In this document: in pieces, positions 35,215 through 44,900 of the stretch
How the letters are laid out: each line of letters begins with the position of its first letter
Numbering within the stretch: the first letter of the stretch is position 1
Origin: Nannocystis pusilla
GTDB taxonomy: Bacteria; Myxococcota_A; Polyangia; Nannocystales; Nannocystaceae
Direction of reading: 5' to 3'
Assembly: GCF_020073745.1 (NCBI RefSeq)
Contig: NZ_JAIRAU010000029.1
Coordinates: 1-64,000 of the forward strand
DNA length: 64,000 nt
Position numbers and translations under genes: made by a program
Notes under the pieces: generated by a model
Seen by the model: the letters and a program-made list of their open reading frames with translations, nothing else
What the model was told of the DNA's origin: nothing
Databases searched by the model: none

Positions 35215-37185
35215 TCAATAGAGGTAGACGGCGCCGGCGCCGTCGGCCGTCTTGTCGGTCGCGTCGCCGCCGATGCCGACGGCGCTGCCGTCCTCGCCGT
35301 TCGCGCCGACGGCGAGGGTGCTGCCGTCGGCCGACAGCGCGAGGCCGTAGCCGTAGTAATCGTAGGGGGCGGGGTTGGTGGCCTTGACGTAGGCGCGCTG
35401 CGACCAGACGTCGTCGGTGCGGACGAACACGTAGGCGGCGCCGGCGACGAAGACGGAATTGTCGGCCTGGTCGCCGTCGATGCCGGTGGCCTTGCTGGCC
35501 TCCTGCGAGGCGCTGATGGCGAGCATGTTGCCATCGGCCGTCAGGGCGACGCGGTAGCCGAACAGGTCGGACATGCCGGGGTTGGAGGCCTTGACGTAGG
35601 CCTGCTGGAACCACACGCCCTCGGTGCGCGTGAAGACGTAGACCGCACCCGCGGCGGGGCAGGAGCCGTCGGCCTGGTCGCCGCCGATGCCGGCGGCGCA
35701 GCTGTTCTCCTGCAACGAACCGACGGCGAGGGTGTGGCCGTCGGCCGACAGCGCGACGCTCTGGCCGAAGTAGTCGTACTGCTCGGTGTTGGAGGCCTTG
35801 ACGTAGGCCTGCTGCGACCAGGTGGCGTTGGCGTAGACGAACACGTAGACGGCGCCGGCGTTGGGGGCCGAGGTGTTGGCCTGGTTGCCGTTGATCCCCT
35901 TGGCGGCGCTGCTCTCCTTCTCGGAGGCGATGGCCAGGGTCTTGCCGTCGGCCGCGAGCGCGAGCGCAGAGCCGAAATTGTAGCCCGAGCCGGTGTTGGA
36001 GGCCTTGATGTACGCTTGATGCGACCAGGTGCCGTTCGATCGGGTGAAGACGTAGACGGCGCCGGCGTCGGCGGCGGTCTCGTCGAGCTGGATGCCGTCG
36101 ATGCCGGTGGCGCCGCTGCTCTCGTTCGGCGCGCCGACGGCGAGGACGTCGCCGTCGCCGGACAGGGCGACGGTGGTCCCGAACATGTCCTGCTCGCCGG
36201 CGTTGGAGGCCTTGACGTAGGCCTGCTGCGACCAGGTCTCGCCGGTGCGGAAGAACACGTAGACGGCCCCGGCGCTGATGGCGGTGTTGTCGGCCTCGTT
36301 GCCGTTGATGCCGGCGGCGCCGCTGTCCTCGTTCCTGGCGCCGACGGCGAGGGTGCGCCCGTCGGCCGAGAGGGCGACGACCTCGCCGAAGTGGTCCCCG
36401 GAGCCCGGGCTCGAGGCCTTGATGTAGGCCTGCTGCGACCAACTGCCGTCCACGCGGGCGAACACGTAGACGGCGCCGGCGATGGCGAGGGTGTCGTCGG
36501 CCTCGTCGCCGTTTACGCCGGTGGCCGCGCTGGCTTCCCGGTATGCGCCCACGGCCAGGGTGTCGCCGGCGGCGGACAGCGCGACGCTGAGCCCGAACGA
36601 GTCGCCCTCGTCGGTGTTGGAGGCCTTGAAGTACCCGACGGCTTCGACCATCGAATCGACGACGTCGACCGGCTCGGAGTCGGTGCAGCCCTCGGCGTTG
36701 CAGGCCTGGAGGACGTAGCTGGCGCCGATTCGCAGGTGTAGCGGCATCTCCAGGGAGATCGATTCGTCGGCGATGTCCTCGCCGAGCTGGACGTAATCAT
36801 CGGACCCGGGCAGGCGCTCCTGCAAGCGATAATGCGTGGCGCCGGCCGCGGCGGACCAGCTGAAGTCGAAGCGCTTGATCGCCGAGAAGCTCAGCTGCAG
36901 CGTGGTGGCCTCGGGGAAGCCGGGCGGCGGATCGATGGTGTCGCTCGTGGTGGTGGTGGTCGTCGTCGTGGGGGTGGTCGGGCTGGTCTCGTCGGTGTCG
37001 CCCGTGCTCGTGTCGGTGGTGGAGCTCGTGGCGGTCGCGGTGGTGCCCGTCTCGCTCGCGGCGCTGTCCGTGGCGACCTGGCCGACCTGCGGGTTGTAAA
37101 AACACGCCGGGGCGCCGACGCAGGTCAGCGCGAGGCCGAGCCGGCGCGCCGCCGACCTGCGCTTCAGGGTCTCCGTGTTGGCCAT
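35215..37185 (-). CDS. FG-GAP repeat lipoprotein with Thr-rich linker
   Basis: A 656-residue protein with signal RLGLALTCVGAPAC, a Thr/Ser/Asp-rich linker (about residues 40-90), a fibronectin-like module (about 95-180, with VLQACNAEGCTDSEPVD), then seven FG-GAP repeats. Each repeat follows DxFGxxVALSADGxTLAVGA and contains the segment GAVYVFxRxxxxWSQQAYxK. This is a beta-propeller of the integrin alpha type; such surface proteins bind ligands or Ca2+. ATG 37185 is chosen because it opens directly at the signal. The gene is convergent with the regulatory-repeat protein gene (79-bp gap) and divergent from the sigma factor. Confidence 0.9.
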   Translation of the reverse strand: MANTETLKRRSAARRLGLALTCVGAPACFYNPQVGQVATDSAASETGTTATATSSTTDTSTGDTDETSPTTPTTTTTTTTSDTIDPPPGFPEATTLQLSFSAIKRFDFSWSAAAGATHYRLQERLPGSDDYVQLGEDIADESISLEMPLHLRIGASYVLQACNAEGCTDSEPVDVVDSMVEAVGYFKASNTDEGDSFGLSVALSAAGDTLAVGAYREASAATGVNGDEADDTLAIAGAVYVFARVDGSWSQQAYIKASSPGSGDHFGEVVALSADGRTLAVGARNEDSGAAGINGNEADNTAISAGAVYVFFRTGETWSQQAYVKASNAGEQDMFGTTVALSGDGDVLAVGAPNESSGATGIDGIQLDETAADAGAVYVFTRSNGTWSHQAYIKASNTGSGYNFGSALALAADGKTLAIASEKESSAAKGINGNQANTSAPNAGAVYVFVYANATWSQQAYVKASNTEQYDYFGQSVALSADGHTLAVGSLQENSCAAGIGGDQADGSCPAAGAVYVFTRTEGVWFQQAYVKASNPGMSDLFGYRVALTADGNMLAISASQEASKATGIDGDQADNSVFVAGAAYVFVRTDDVWSQRAYVKATNPAPYDYYGYGLALSADGSTLAVGANGEDGSAVGIGGDATDKTADGAGAVYLY

Positions 37186-37354
37186 GTCGGGCGATTGTAG
37201 GGCGCGAGGCCCGGGCAGGGCAGCCACGGGCGCGGCGGCGCGAATTCGCCGCGCCGCGGACGGGGGGACGGGGCGAAAACGCGCGGAGACGCGCTGCACT
37301 TTCCGTTACGATCCGGGCGGGCTGGCTGCAAGGAGCGGATCGAGGAGCCACGCC

Positions 37355-38890
37355 ATGACCGCGACCCCGGGCCGCCCCACCGAGACCCTGAGCCAGGCCT
37401 GCGCGCGCCACGAGGCGTATCTGCGCGGCCGTCTGCGCGGACTGGGGGTGCCCGAGGCCGGGCTCGACGACGCGGTCCAGGACGTGTTCGAGGTGCTGGT
37501 GCGGCGGATCGAGTCCTACGACTCGCGGTTCTCGCTGCGCCAGTGGATGGCCGGGGTGGCGCGCAAGATCGCCCGACGCCACCGCGAGCGCGGCCTGCGG
37601 GCGCCGGAGGGGCTCGACGAGGCGCAGCTGGCCTCGCCGGCGCTCGACCCGGAGGGCTGGGCGGCGCGCCAGGAGGCGCTGGCGGACCTGCGAGCGTTCC
37701 TGGGCGAGCTCGATCGCGAGCGCTGGGCGGTGTTCGTGCTGGCGGAGATCGAAGGGCTGCGCGGGACGGAGATCGCGGCGGAGCTCGGGGTCAACCTCAG
37801 CACGGTGTACGCGCGGCTACGTGTCGCAAAGGACAGCTTCGAACGGACGATGACGCGACGGCAGCGGGCGGAGCGACGCTCGTGGCTGTTGCTGCCGCTG
37901 TTCGGCGAGCCGTCGGGGCGCACCAGCGCGGCGTTCACGACGCCGCTGGCGCTGATCGGGCTGCTGACGGCGAGCGGCGGGGCGGGGCTGGCGATCCGGG
38001 GCTGCGCGCCGACGAATGATGGGAGCGCGTCCGAGGCGGCGGTGGTGAATGCGGGGAGGCTCGAATCGGCGGCGACGCCGGTGGGCGCGCTCGGGGTGGA
38101 GGCGCGGGAGGTCGATCCGGCGGACGGGGGGGTGCAGGGGCTGCGCGAGACGGCGTCGCGCGAGTCGGAGGGGTGGATCGCCGGCGGCAGCCAGAGCTCG
38201 AGCGGTGGGGGATGGACGACGACGTCGCAGCTCCGCTACCGCCTGCTCGGGGACGACGCGATCTTCGAGGTCGAGCTCTTCGGAGACGACGCAGTAGCGA
38301 CCGACGGCGGGATCGCCTGGGTCGAGCTCGAGGGGTTCGCGCGGGTCGAGGGCCCGGGCTCGTGGTCGCTAGCGCTGGCACCGGCGGAGCAACGGGTGAT
38401 CACGCTGCGCCTGCGGGCGGCCCGCGACGGGGTGGTGCGCGCGGACTTCCACCACGGGCGCAGGATCGGCGAATCGCAGGGTTCGCACTCGGTGCCGCTG
38501 GTGCGCGAGCAGGGGCGGCTCCGGCCCTGCCGCGACCGCGAGTGCGATCGCACGGCCGAAACGATCGCGGAGAGCCTCATCGGCGAGACGGTCGACATCG
38601 ATCTGCACAATCAGTGCACGACGGCGATCGAGGTGGCGATGCTGCCGTGCGAATTGCTGGTGCCGCCGCCCGACGCGCCCCGGGTGCGGCTGGCGGTCGG
38701 AGAGCGGCGCGCGGTGACGATCGACACTGCCCTGTGCGTCGGCCGGGTGCGGGAGGACGGCCGCCTCGGCAGCTCGGCGGGCGGGAGCGACGGGTTTACG
38801 ATCAGGTTCTACGGCGAGGGCTGCGATTGGGTGGGGTCACACTCGAAGGACCTGCCGCCGGGGCTGGTGCCAGGGCCGACGGGGCGGTGA
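37355..38890 (+). CDS. ECF-type sigma factor fused to a membrane helix and outer domain
   Basis: A 511-residue protein. Residues 1-170 are an ECF sigma factor: region 2 (LDDAVQDVFEVLVRRIESYD, then MAGVARKIARRHRERG) and region 4 (ALADLRAFL, then LRGTEIAAELGVNLSTVYARL). A single membrane helix follows at about residues 195-215 (TTPLALIGLLTASGGAGLAI). Residues 216-511 are a beta-rich Cys-containing domain of unknown family. A sigma factor tethered to the membrane by its own sensor-like domain is unusual. The domain could be a built-in anti-sigma or sensor. GAGGAG lies 8 bases before ATG 37355. Confidence 0.82.
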   Translation: MTATPGRPTETLSQACARHEAYLRGRLRGLGVPEAGLDDAVQDVFEVLVRRIESYDSRFSLRQWMAGVARKIARRHRERGLRAPEGLDEAQLASPALDPEGWAARQEALADLRAFLGELDRERWAVFVLAEIEGLRGTEIAAELGVNLSTVYARLRVAKDSFERTMTRRQRAERRSWLLLPLFGEPSGRTSAAFTTPLALIGLLTASGGAGLAIRGCAPTNDGSASEAAVVNAGRLESAATPVGALGVEAREVDPADGGVQGLRETASRESEGWIAGGSQSSSGGGWTTTSQLRYRLLGDDAIFEVELFGDDAVATDGGIAWVELEGFARVEGPGSWSLALAPAEQRVITLRLRAARDGVVRADFHHGRRIGESQGSHSVPLVREQGRLRPCRDRECDRTAETIAESLIGETVDIDLHNQCTTAIEVAMLPCELLVPPPDAPRVRLAVGERRAVTIDTALCVGRVREDGRLGSSAGGSDGFTIRFYGEGCDWVGSHSKDLPPGLVPGPTGR

Positions 38891-39046
38891 GCGACGTGCT
38901 GGGCCGCTGGACAGCGCGACGGCCGGCGGCGCGGCGCGAGCTTCCGGTGGGCAGGTGCTGTTCGCTTTTGCTGCGCCGTCTTGTGTGATCAGCCGCAAAG
39001 GGAATGCGAGGCAGAGGTCGCGGGCTGCGTCGGTATGAATGATTAA

Positions 39047-39078
39047 AATGTTTAAAGGGGCATGTCTTGAGAGACATG
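39047..39078. repeat. 14-bp CATG-phased repeat, 3 nodes
   Basis: AATG at 39047, CATG at 39061 and CATG at 39075, 14 bp apart, units AATGTTTAAAGGGG and CATGTCTTGAGAGA. It lies in the 320-base gap 38891-39210, which has no other feature that I can support. Confidence 0.75.
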
Positions 39079-39210
39079 CGAAGATGACGGGCGGGCGTTG
39101 CGGCGAATGGGACGGCGCGGAGCGTGCGCGAACTCGCGTCGGGGCGCGACCGCGCGCATGCGCGGCAGGCCGGGTTGTGGTGCCATGCGAGGCCTCAGGA
39201 GGCACGAGCC

Positions 39211-39501
39211 ATGGCGATCCGGCAGGTCATCACGTTTCGCGTCCAGCGCGGCGCGGCCCAGGCGTTCATTTCCGGGTTTCAGCCGATCATCGACAAGGTC
39301 CGCGGCGAGGACGGGTGCGAGCAGTACGAGCTGTTCGTCGGCCACGGCGACCCCGACGTGCTGGTGATGCTCGAGCGCTCGCGCGACCTCGCGGCCCTGC
39401 AGGGCGCGCTGGCGAAGCACTACAAGGGCCCGGACGACCCGTCGGTGGCATTTTTTAAATTGGTCGAGGGGGCGCCGGCGCGCGAGCGCTACGAGGTGTG
39501 A
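39211..39501 (+). CDS. Antibiotic biosynthesis monooxygenase (ABM/YgiN-like) domain protein
   Basis: A 96-residue ferredoxin-like fold protein of the ABM/quinol-monooxygenase family. Family features are VITFRVQRGAAQAFISGFQP, the EQYELFVGHGDPDVLVMLE strand pair and a final KHYKGP helix. These proteins act as dimers on quinols or aromatic metabolites without cofactor, or serve as binding proteins. AGGAGG lies just before ATG 39211. The gene is convergent with the degenerate kinase gene; a five-node phased repeat fills the gap. Confidence 0.85.
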   Translation: MAIRQVITFRVQRGAAQAFISGFQPIIDKVRGEDGCEQYELFVGHGDPDVLVMLERSRDLAALQGALAKHYKGPDDPSVAFFKLVEGAPARERYEV

Positions 39502-39523
39502 CGGAGCGTCCAGTCCTTGAGGA

Positions 39524-39583
39524 CATGCCTGAATGGGCATGTTCTCGGGGATATGTCGGTTCAGACATGCCCCATCGAGCATG
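39524..39583. repeat. 14-bp CATG-phased repeat array, 5 nodes
   Basis: CATG at 39524, 39538, 39566 and 39580, and TATG at 39552, all exactly 14 bp apart. Units: CATGCCTGAATGGG, CATGTTCTCGGGGA, TATGTCGGTTCAGA, CATGCCCCATCGAG. It occupies the gap between the convergent ABM gene (stop 39501) and kinase gene (stop 39598). Confidence 0.92.
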
Positions 39584-39597
39584 CGCGGTGATGCGCG

Positions 39598-41190
39598 TCA
39601 CTCGTCGTTGCGCATCTTGCAGAGCTTGAGCCAGTCCTGCACCTCGGGGTCGTGCAGGCCGGAGCCGATGGTGATGCAGCTGGCGAAGTCGCCGAGCTCC
39701 ATCGCGGCCTTGGTCTGCAGCTTGCGGCGCTCGGGGTCGGAGGCCCAGCACTCGCGGTGGCGGCTCTGATCGCGGAGCACGCTCCAGCGCTGGGTGCGGC
39801 GGGCCTCCTCCGCCTTCGAGCGGATCCGTTGACAGCGCGCCGTCAGGTGCGCCTCCTCGGTCGTGCCGCCCGGCTCCGGAGCGGTCACGGGGTCCGGCGC
39901 GGCGGGGGTCGGCGAGGTGCCGGGGTCGGCCACGAGGGCGGGCCGTCGGGGCTGCGACTTCGCGCTGGCTTCGGGGCCTCGAGGGGTGGGCGCGAGCTCG
40001 GGCCCGGGCGGCGGCGGGTCGACGGGAGCGGGTGGTGGGGTCGCCTGCGAGGTGTCGCGCTCCGGCGTGATGGGCACGGGGGTCGTCGTGGTCGGGGTGC
40101 GCGCTGCGGGCACGGGCTCGAGCGCCTGGTCGGGCCCGAGCCACACGAAGGCGCCGAGCGCCAGCGCGGCCACGCCGAGCGCGAGGGCGACGCGCCGCGG
40201 GGTCGACGATGTTGCGGCGACGGCGGGCGGCTCGGTCGGCGGGGCCTTGGGCTCGGGCGGGAGGAACGGCGCCTGCGGGTGGTGGAGGTCGGCCAGGACC
40301 TCGTCGAGGCGGGACACCAGCGCGGCGCCGTTGGCGGGGCGCGCCGCGGGGTCGATGCTGAGACAGTCGGCGATCAGGCGCACGAGCCGGGGCGGGAGGC
40401 CGGGGCGGCGGGCGTCGATCGAGGGGGCAGGGTGGAGCAGCTTGATGTTCAAGAGCTCGAAGGTGTGCCGCGCGGTGAACGGCAGCGAGCCGGTGAGCAT
40501 CTCGTAGAGCATCACGCCGACGGCGTAGACGTCGAAGGTCGGGTTCGGCGCGACGCTGGTCGCCTGCTCGGGGGCCATGTAATCGGCCTCGTTGCGGTGG
40601 GCGCCGGCCTCGCTGGCGTGCTCGACGGCGCCGGCGTTGAGCGCGACCTTGGCGGCGAGCCCGAAGTCGAGGAGCTTGACGACCTCGCCGCTCGGCTGGC
40701 TCGCCAGCATGACGCTGCCGGGGGTGAGGGCGCGGTGGACGATCCCGGCCCCGTGCACCGCCGCGAGGGCCAGCGCGGCCTGGCGCATGAGCAGGCAGGC
40801 CCGGTCGGCCTCGAACACCAGCACCTCGTCGAGCTCGCGCGCGAGGTCGTGGCCCTCGAGGTACTCCATGACGAGGAACAGGCGGCCGTCCGCCAGCGCG
40901 CCGGCGTCGAACACCTCGACGATGTGCGGGCTGCCGAGCGAGCCGGCCTTGCACGCCTCGACGCGGAAGCGGCGGGCGATCGCGGCGCGGGCGCTCGGCT
41001 CGGCGTGGAGCACCTTGATCGCGACCCGGCGCCGGAGCTCGAGGTGCTCGCCGAGGTACACGGCGCCCATCCCGCCCTCGCCGACGACCTCGCCGACGCG
41101 GTATCGACCTTCGAGCAATGTCCCTGGGGACATGTCCCTGTCGACAGGTGGCGACGGCTCGTCGGACGCTCTGGCTTCGAGGTTGTCCAT
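39598..41190 (-). CDS. Degenerate Ser/Thr kinase (HRA, likely pseudokinase), membrane-linked
   Basis: A 530-residue protein. The kinase domain (about 20-285) has glycine loop GEGGMGAVY and VAIKVL, but the catalytic loop reads HRALTPGSVM in place of HRDxKPxN: both the catalytic Asp and the loop Lys are lost. The DFG (LLDFGLAAK), YMAPEQ and C-lobe remain. A membrane helix follows at about 325-345, a Pro/Thr-rich linker, and a Cys-containing helical C-terminal domain (about 460-530). ATP binding is possible; phosphotransfer is doubtful. ATG 41190 is chosen; a 14-bp repeat pair lies inside the N-terminal coding region. Adjacent to, but 305 bp from, a two-component pair. Confidence 0.85.
   Translation of the reverse strand: MDNLEARASDEPSPPVDRDMSPGTLLEGRYRVGEVVGEGGMGAVYLGEHLELRRRVAIKVLHAEPSARAAIARRFRVEACKAGSLGSPHIVEVFDAGALADGRLFLVMEYLEGHDLARELDEVLVFEADRACLLMRQAALALAAVHGAGIVHRALTPGSVMLASQPSGEVVKLLDFGLAAKVALNAGAVEHASEAGAHRNEADYMAPEQATSVAPNPTFDVYAVGVMLYEMLTGSLPFTARHTFELLNIKLLHPAPSIDARRPGLPPRLVRLIADCLSIDPAARPANGAALVSRLDEVLADLHHPQAPFLPPEPKAPPTEPPAVAATSSTPRRVALALGVAALALGAFVWLGPDQALEPVPAARTPTTTTPVPITPERDTSQATPPPAPVDPPPPGPELAPTPRGPEASAKSQPRRPALVADPGTSPTPAAPDPVTAPEPGGTTEEAHLTARCQRIRSKAEEARRTQRWSVLRDQSRHRECWASDPERRKLQTKAAMELGDFASCITIGSGLHDPEVQDWLKLCKMRNDE
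41117..41148. repeat. 14-bp CATG-phased repeat inside kinase coding sequence, 3 nodes
   Basis: AATG at 41117, CATG at 41131 and CAGG at 41145, 14 bp apart. The units AATGTCCCTGGGGA and CATGTCCCTGTCGA encode the segment just ahead of the kinase domain (around DRDMSPGTLLEG). Confidence 0.7.
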
Positions 41191-41495
41191 CGGCGAGTGC
41201 GAGCGAGCGTCCGAGCGTACCACGAGGTCCGCGCAGGACGCCGACGGCGCGGCGCTGCGCGGGCCCCCGATGGCGCGGGTTTTTTCGGCGGCCGCGCACC
41301 CGCGCGCGCGCGTGGTGGCGATCGCCTCTGCGGCCGGGGATGTTCGATCCGCGAGCGCGCACCGCGATACGCGGGCGTGCATGTGCCCGGGTGTGGGCGC
41401 AGCGGCGCCTTCGTCGCCGCAGGCGCCGGGGGAATTCGCGGGCGTTCGGCTCACATGTCTCTGAAGACAGGTGAGTGCAGGGCGCGGCGAGCGGA
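41191..41495. other. Intergenic region between response regulator and kinase genes
   Basis: About 305 bases on the minus-strand path between the two genes. It contains a two-node 14-bp phased repeat at 41454-41471. Otherwise it is G+C-rich, with no convincing gene. Confidence 0.45.
41454..41471. repeat. 14-bp CATG-phased repeat, 2 nodes
   Basis: CATG at 41454 and CAGG at 41468, unit CATGTCTCTGAAGA, 25 bases downstream of the response regulator stop on the minus strand. Confidence 0.65.
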
Positions 41496-41903
41496 TCAGC
41501 TGCGGGCCTGCACGGCGGCGCCGACGAGGCGGAGCAGGTCGTCGAGGTCGACGGGCTTTTGGATGCACTCGAAGGCGCCGGCGTTGCGGCAGCGCTGCTC
41601 GGTGTCGTCGGACGCGTAGCCGGTGACGACGATGACGGGCAGGCGCGGGTCGAGCTGGCGCAGACCGATGAGCGTGTGCAGGCCGTCGATGCCGGGCATG
41701 CGCATGTCGGTGATGGCGACGTCGAAGCTGCCGTGCCTGCACAGCTCGAGCGCCCGTTCGCCGCTGTCGGCGACCATCACCGCGTAGCCCTCGCTCTCGA
41801 AGAAGTCTTGCAGGATCTCGAGCATGTCGCGCTCGTCGTCGACCACGAGCACCCGGGGGACGGCGCAGGCCTGGCTGGCGCCCTCGGCGTCGGCGGCGCT
41901 CAC
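41496..41903 (-). CDS. Response regulator receiver protein
   Basis: A 135-residue single-domain receiver. Key residues are the acidic pair in VLVVDDERD, phospho-acceptor Asp in AITDMRMPGIDG, Thr in VIVVTGYAS and Lys in CIQKPVDL. There is no output domain, so it works as a phosphorelay or diffusible partner (CheY-like). GTG 41903 overlaps the histidine kinase stop as GTGA and has GAGGAGG upstream, so kinase and regulator are translationally coupled. This is strong evidence that they form one pathway. Confidence 0.92.
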   Translation of the reverse strand: MSAADAEGASQACAVPRVLVVDDERDMLEILQDFFESEGYAVMVADSGERALELCRHGSFDVAITDMRMPGIDGLHTLIGLRQLDPRLPVIVVTGYASDDTEQRCRNAGAFECIQKPVDLDDLLRLVGAAVQARS

Positions 41904-44900
41904 GGGGCCTCCTCGGCGAGGCGCGGCGGTTCGGCGGCGCGCGGGGGCTCGGGCGGGACCAGCGGGAGCCACAGGCGGACGGTGGTGCCGTGGCCGAGCG
42001 CGCTGTCGAGGCGGATCGAGCCGCCCTGGGCCTGGACGAACTTCTGCGTCATCGGCAGGCCGAGGCCGGTGCCCTTGCCCGGGGCTTTGGTGGTGTAAAA
42101 CGGTTCGAACACGTGGGGGAGGGCCTGCGGAGCGATGCCGACGCCGCTGTCGCGGACGAGGATCTCGGCGCCGTCGATGTCACCGTCGCCGGCGGCGGCG
42201 CGCGCGTGGACCTCGATGATACCACCTCGGCTGGTGGCATCGGCGGCGTTGCCGATGACATTCAACAGCGCGGACTCGAGCGCGGGCCGGTGGACCACCA
42301 GGGCCGGCAGGGCGTCGGGGGAGAAGTCGGCGACGAGACGGATCCCCCGCTCCTCGGTCTCGGGCCGGACGAGCTCCAGCAGCCAGGTGAGCACCTGGCC
42401 GAGTTCGCAGCGCTCGGCCACCTGCGGTCGGCGGCGCGAATAGGCCAGCAGGGCCTCGACCAGGGCGGCGCAGCGCTGCGAGTGGCGTTCGATCCGCTCG
42501 AGGGTGCGGCGGACGAACGGGTCGCGGGCGCCGCGGCGCAGCAACATCTGGGCGCTCATGCGAATGATGGCGACCGGGTTGTTGAGCTCGTGCGACAGGC
42601 CGGCCACCAGCGTGCCGACGGCGGCCATCTTGCTCGACTGTACCAGTTGTTCCTGGGTGTCCTTGAGGGCGCGGAGGGTCCGCTCGAGCTCGACCGTGCG
42701 GGCGACGACCTCGAGGTGGACGCGGTGCAGGCGGAGGGCCGCGCCGACGCGGGCGCGCAGCTCGGCGGGGGCGAACGGCTTGGGCAGGTAGTCGTCGGCG
42801 CCGACCTCGAGGCCACGGACGGTCTCGTCGCGGCTGGCCTTGGCGCTGAGGAGGACGACGGGGATGTCGCGCAGGTCCGGGGCGCGCTTGAGGCGGGTGA
42901 CGAGCTCGTAACCGTCCATCTCGGGCATCATGATGTCGGAGACGATGACGTCGGGGCGGCGGGCGCGGGCGGCGGCGAGGGCCTCGGCGCCGTTGGCGGT
43001 GAGGACGATGTCGTGGTCGTCGCGGAGGATCGAGGCGATGTAGGCCCGCATGTCGGCGTTGTCCTCGGCGACGATGATGCGCGGGCGGCCCTCCGCAGCC
43101 GCGGAGTGCTCGACGGGGGCGGGGACGCCGGGGGTCGGGTGCAGCGGGCGAGCGGGCCGCGGACGGGGCGGCTCGGCGTCGACCAGGCGGTCGGGATCGA
43201 TCGGCAGCTCGACGGTGAAGCAGGCGCCGGCCCCGAGCGCGCTCGCAAGGGTGATGCCGCCGCCCATCTCCTCGGCGAACTCGCGGACGATCGCCAGGCC
43301 GAGGCCGGTGCCCTCGTGCTTGCGGCTGATCGAGCTGTCGAGCTGCTGGAAGCGCTGGAACACCCGCTCGTGCTCCTCGAGGGGGATGCCGGGGCCGGTG
43401 TCGCGGACCGAGAGGCGCAGGCGGTCGGGGCCGGTGTGCGCGAGCGAGACGACGACGGTGCCGCCGAGCGGGGTGAACTTGAGGGCGTTGCCGAGGAGGT
43501 TGAGGACGATCTTCTCGAACATGCGCCGGTCGAGCGGGACGGTCCGCAGGTCGGGGTCGAGCTCGTGGCGGAGGGTGATGCCGGCGCTGTGGGCGGCGGG
43601 CTCGGCGTCGAGGACGATGCCCTCGACGAGGTCGTGGACGTCGACCGGCTCCCACCGGACCTTCATCTTTCCGGCCTCGATCTTTTGATAGTCGAGGATG
43701 TCGTCGACGAGGCGGCCGAGGCGCGAGGCGTTGCGCCACACGCGGGTGAGCGCGGCGCGGGTGGCGTCGCTGAGCGGCTCCGAGACGTCGGCGAGCAGCG
43801 CCTCGAGCGGGCCGAGGATCAGCGTGAGCGGGGTCCGCAGCTCGTGGCTCATGACCGTGAGGAACTCGCTCTTGGCCCGCAAGGCGGCGTCGGCGGCCTC
43901 CTTGGCGCGCTGGAGCTCCATCTCGATGCGCTTGCGCTCGGTGATGTCGACGTAGATCCCGAGCAGCCCGGTGACCTCGCCGGCGTCGTCGCGGATCGGA
44001 ACCTTGCTGGTGAGGATGCAGGTCTGGCGCCCGTCGGGCAGCCGCAATGGCTCCTCGATGTCGAGGATCGGGACGCCGGTCGACATGACCCGCTCGTCGA
44101 TCATGCGGAAGAAGTCGGCCTCCTCGCGGCTGTCCCAGATGTCGTGGTCGGTCTTGCCGAGCAGCTCGTCGACGGCGGTCAGCCCGGTGTGCGCGAGGAA
44201 CTTCTGGTTGCAGCCGAGGAACCGGCGCTGGCGGTCCTTCCAGAAGATCGCCTGCGGCACGTTGGCGAGCAGGTACTTGAGGACAGATTGCTGCGCGGCC
44301 AGCTTGTCCATCGCCCGCTCGCGCTCGGTGACGTCGAGCGCGACGCCGAGGACGCCGGAGATCTGGTGGGGCCGCTCGTACACCGGCGCGTAGTGGACCT
44401 CGAACACGCGGCCGCGCAGCTCGCCGACCACCGAGACCTGCTCGCCGGCGAGGGAGCGGCGGACGGCGTCGCAGATCCACGGCACGTCGCGGTAGACGTC
44501 GAAGGTCGAGCAGCCGACGTTGGTGCCGGCGACGCGGCCGAGGACCGCGAGGCCGTGGCCCTCGCTCAGGGTGATCGTGCCCTCGGCGTCGACGCCGAAC
44601 AGCACGAGCGGCGCGTGGTCGAGGATCGTGCGCAGCCGGTCGTTGCCGGCGACCGCGGCCGCGTGCGCGTGCGGGTCGTCGCGGAGGAACACCCAGGCGT
44701 CGTCGTCGCGCGGGACGATCCGGACGGCCAGGCTGATGCCGCGGCGATCGCCGGCGCTCAAGCGCACCTCGCAGGCGCCGCTGCAGGCCTCGAGCAGCGC
44801 GCCGTCGGGCGCGCCCGGGAGCAGCGCGGACAGCTCGCAGCCGACCAACGCGGCGCGCTCCGCCCCCAACACGCGCTCGGCGGCGGCGTTGGCGGCCCGG

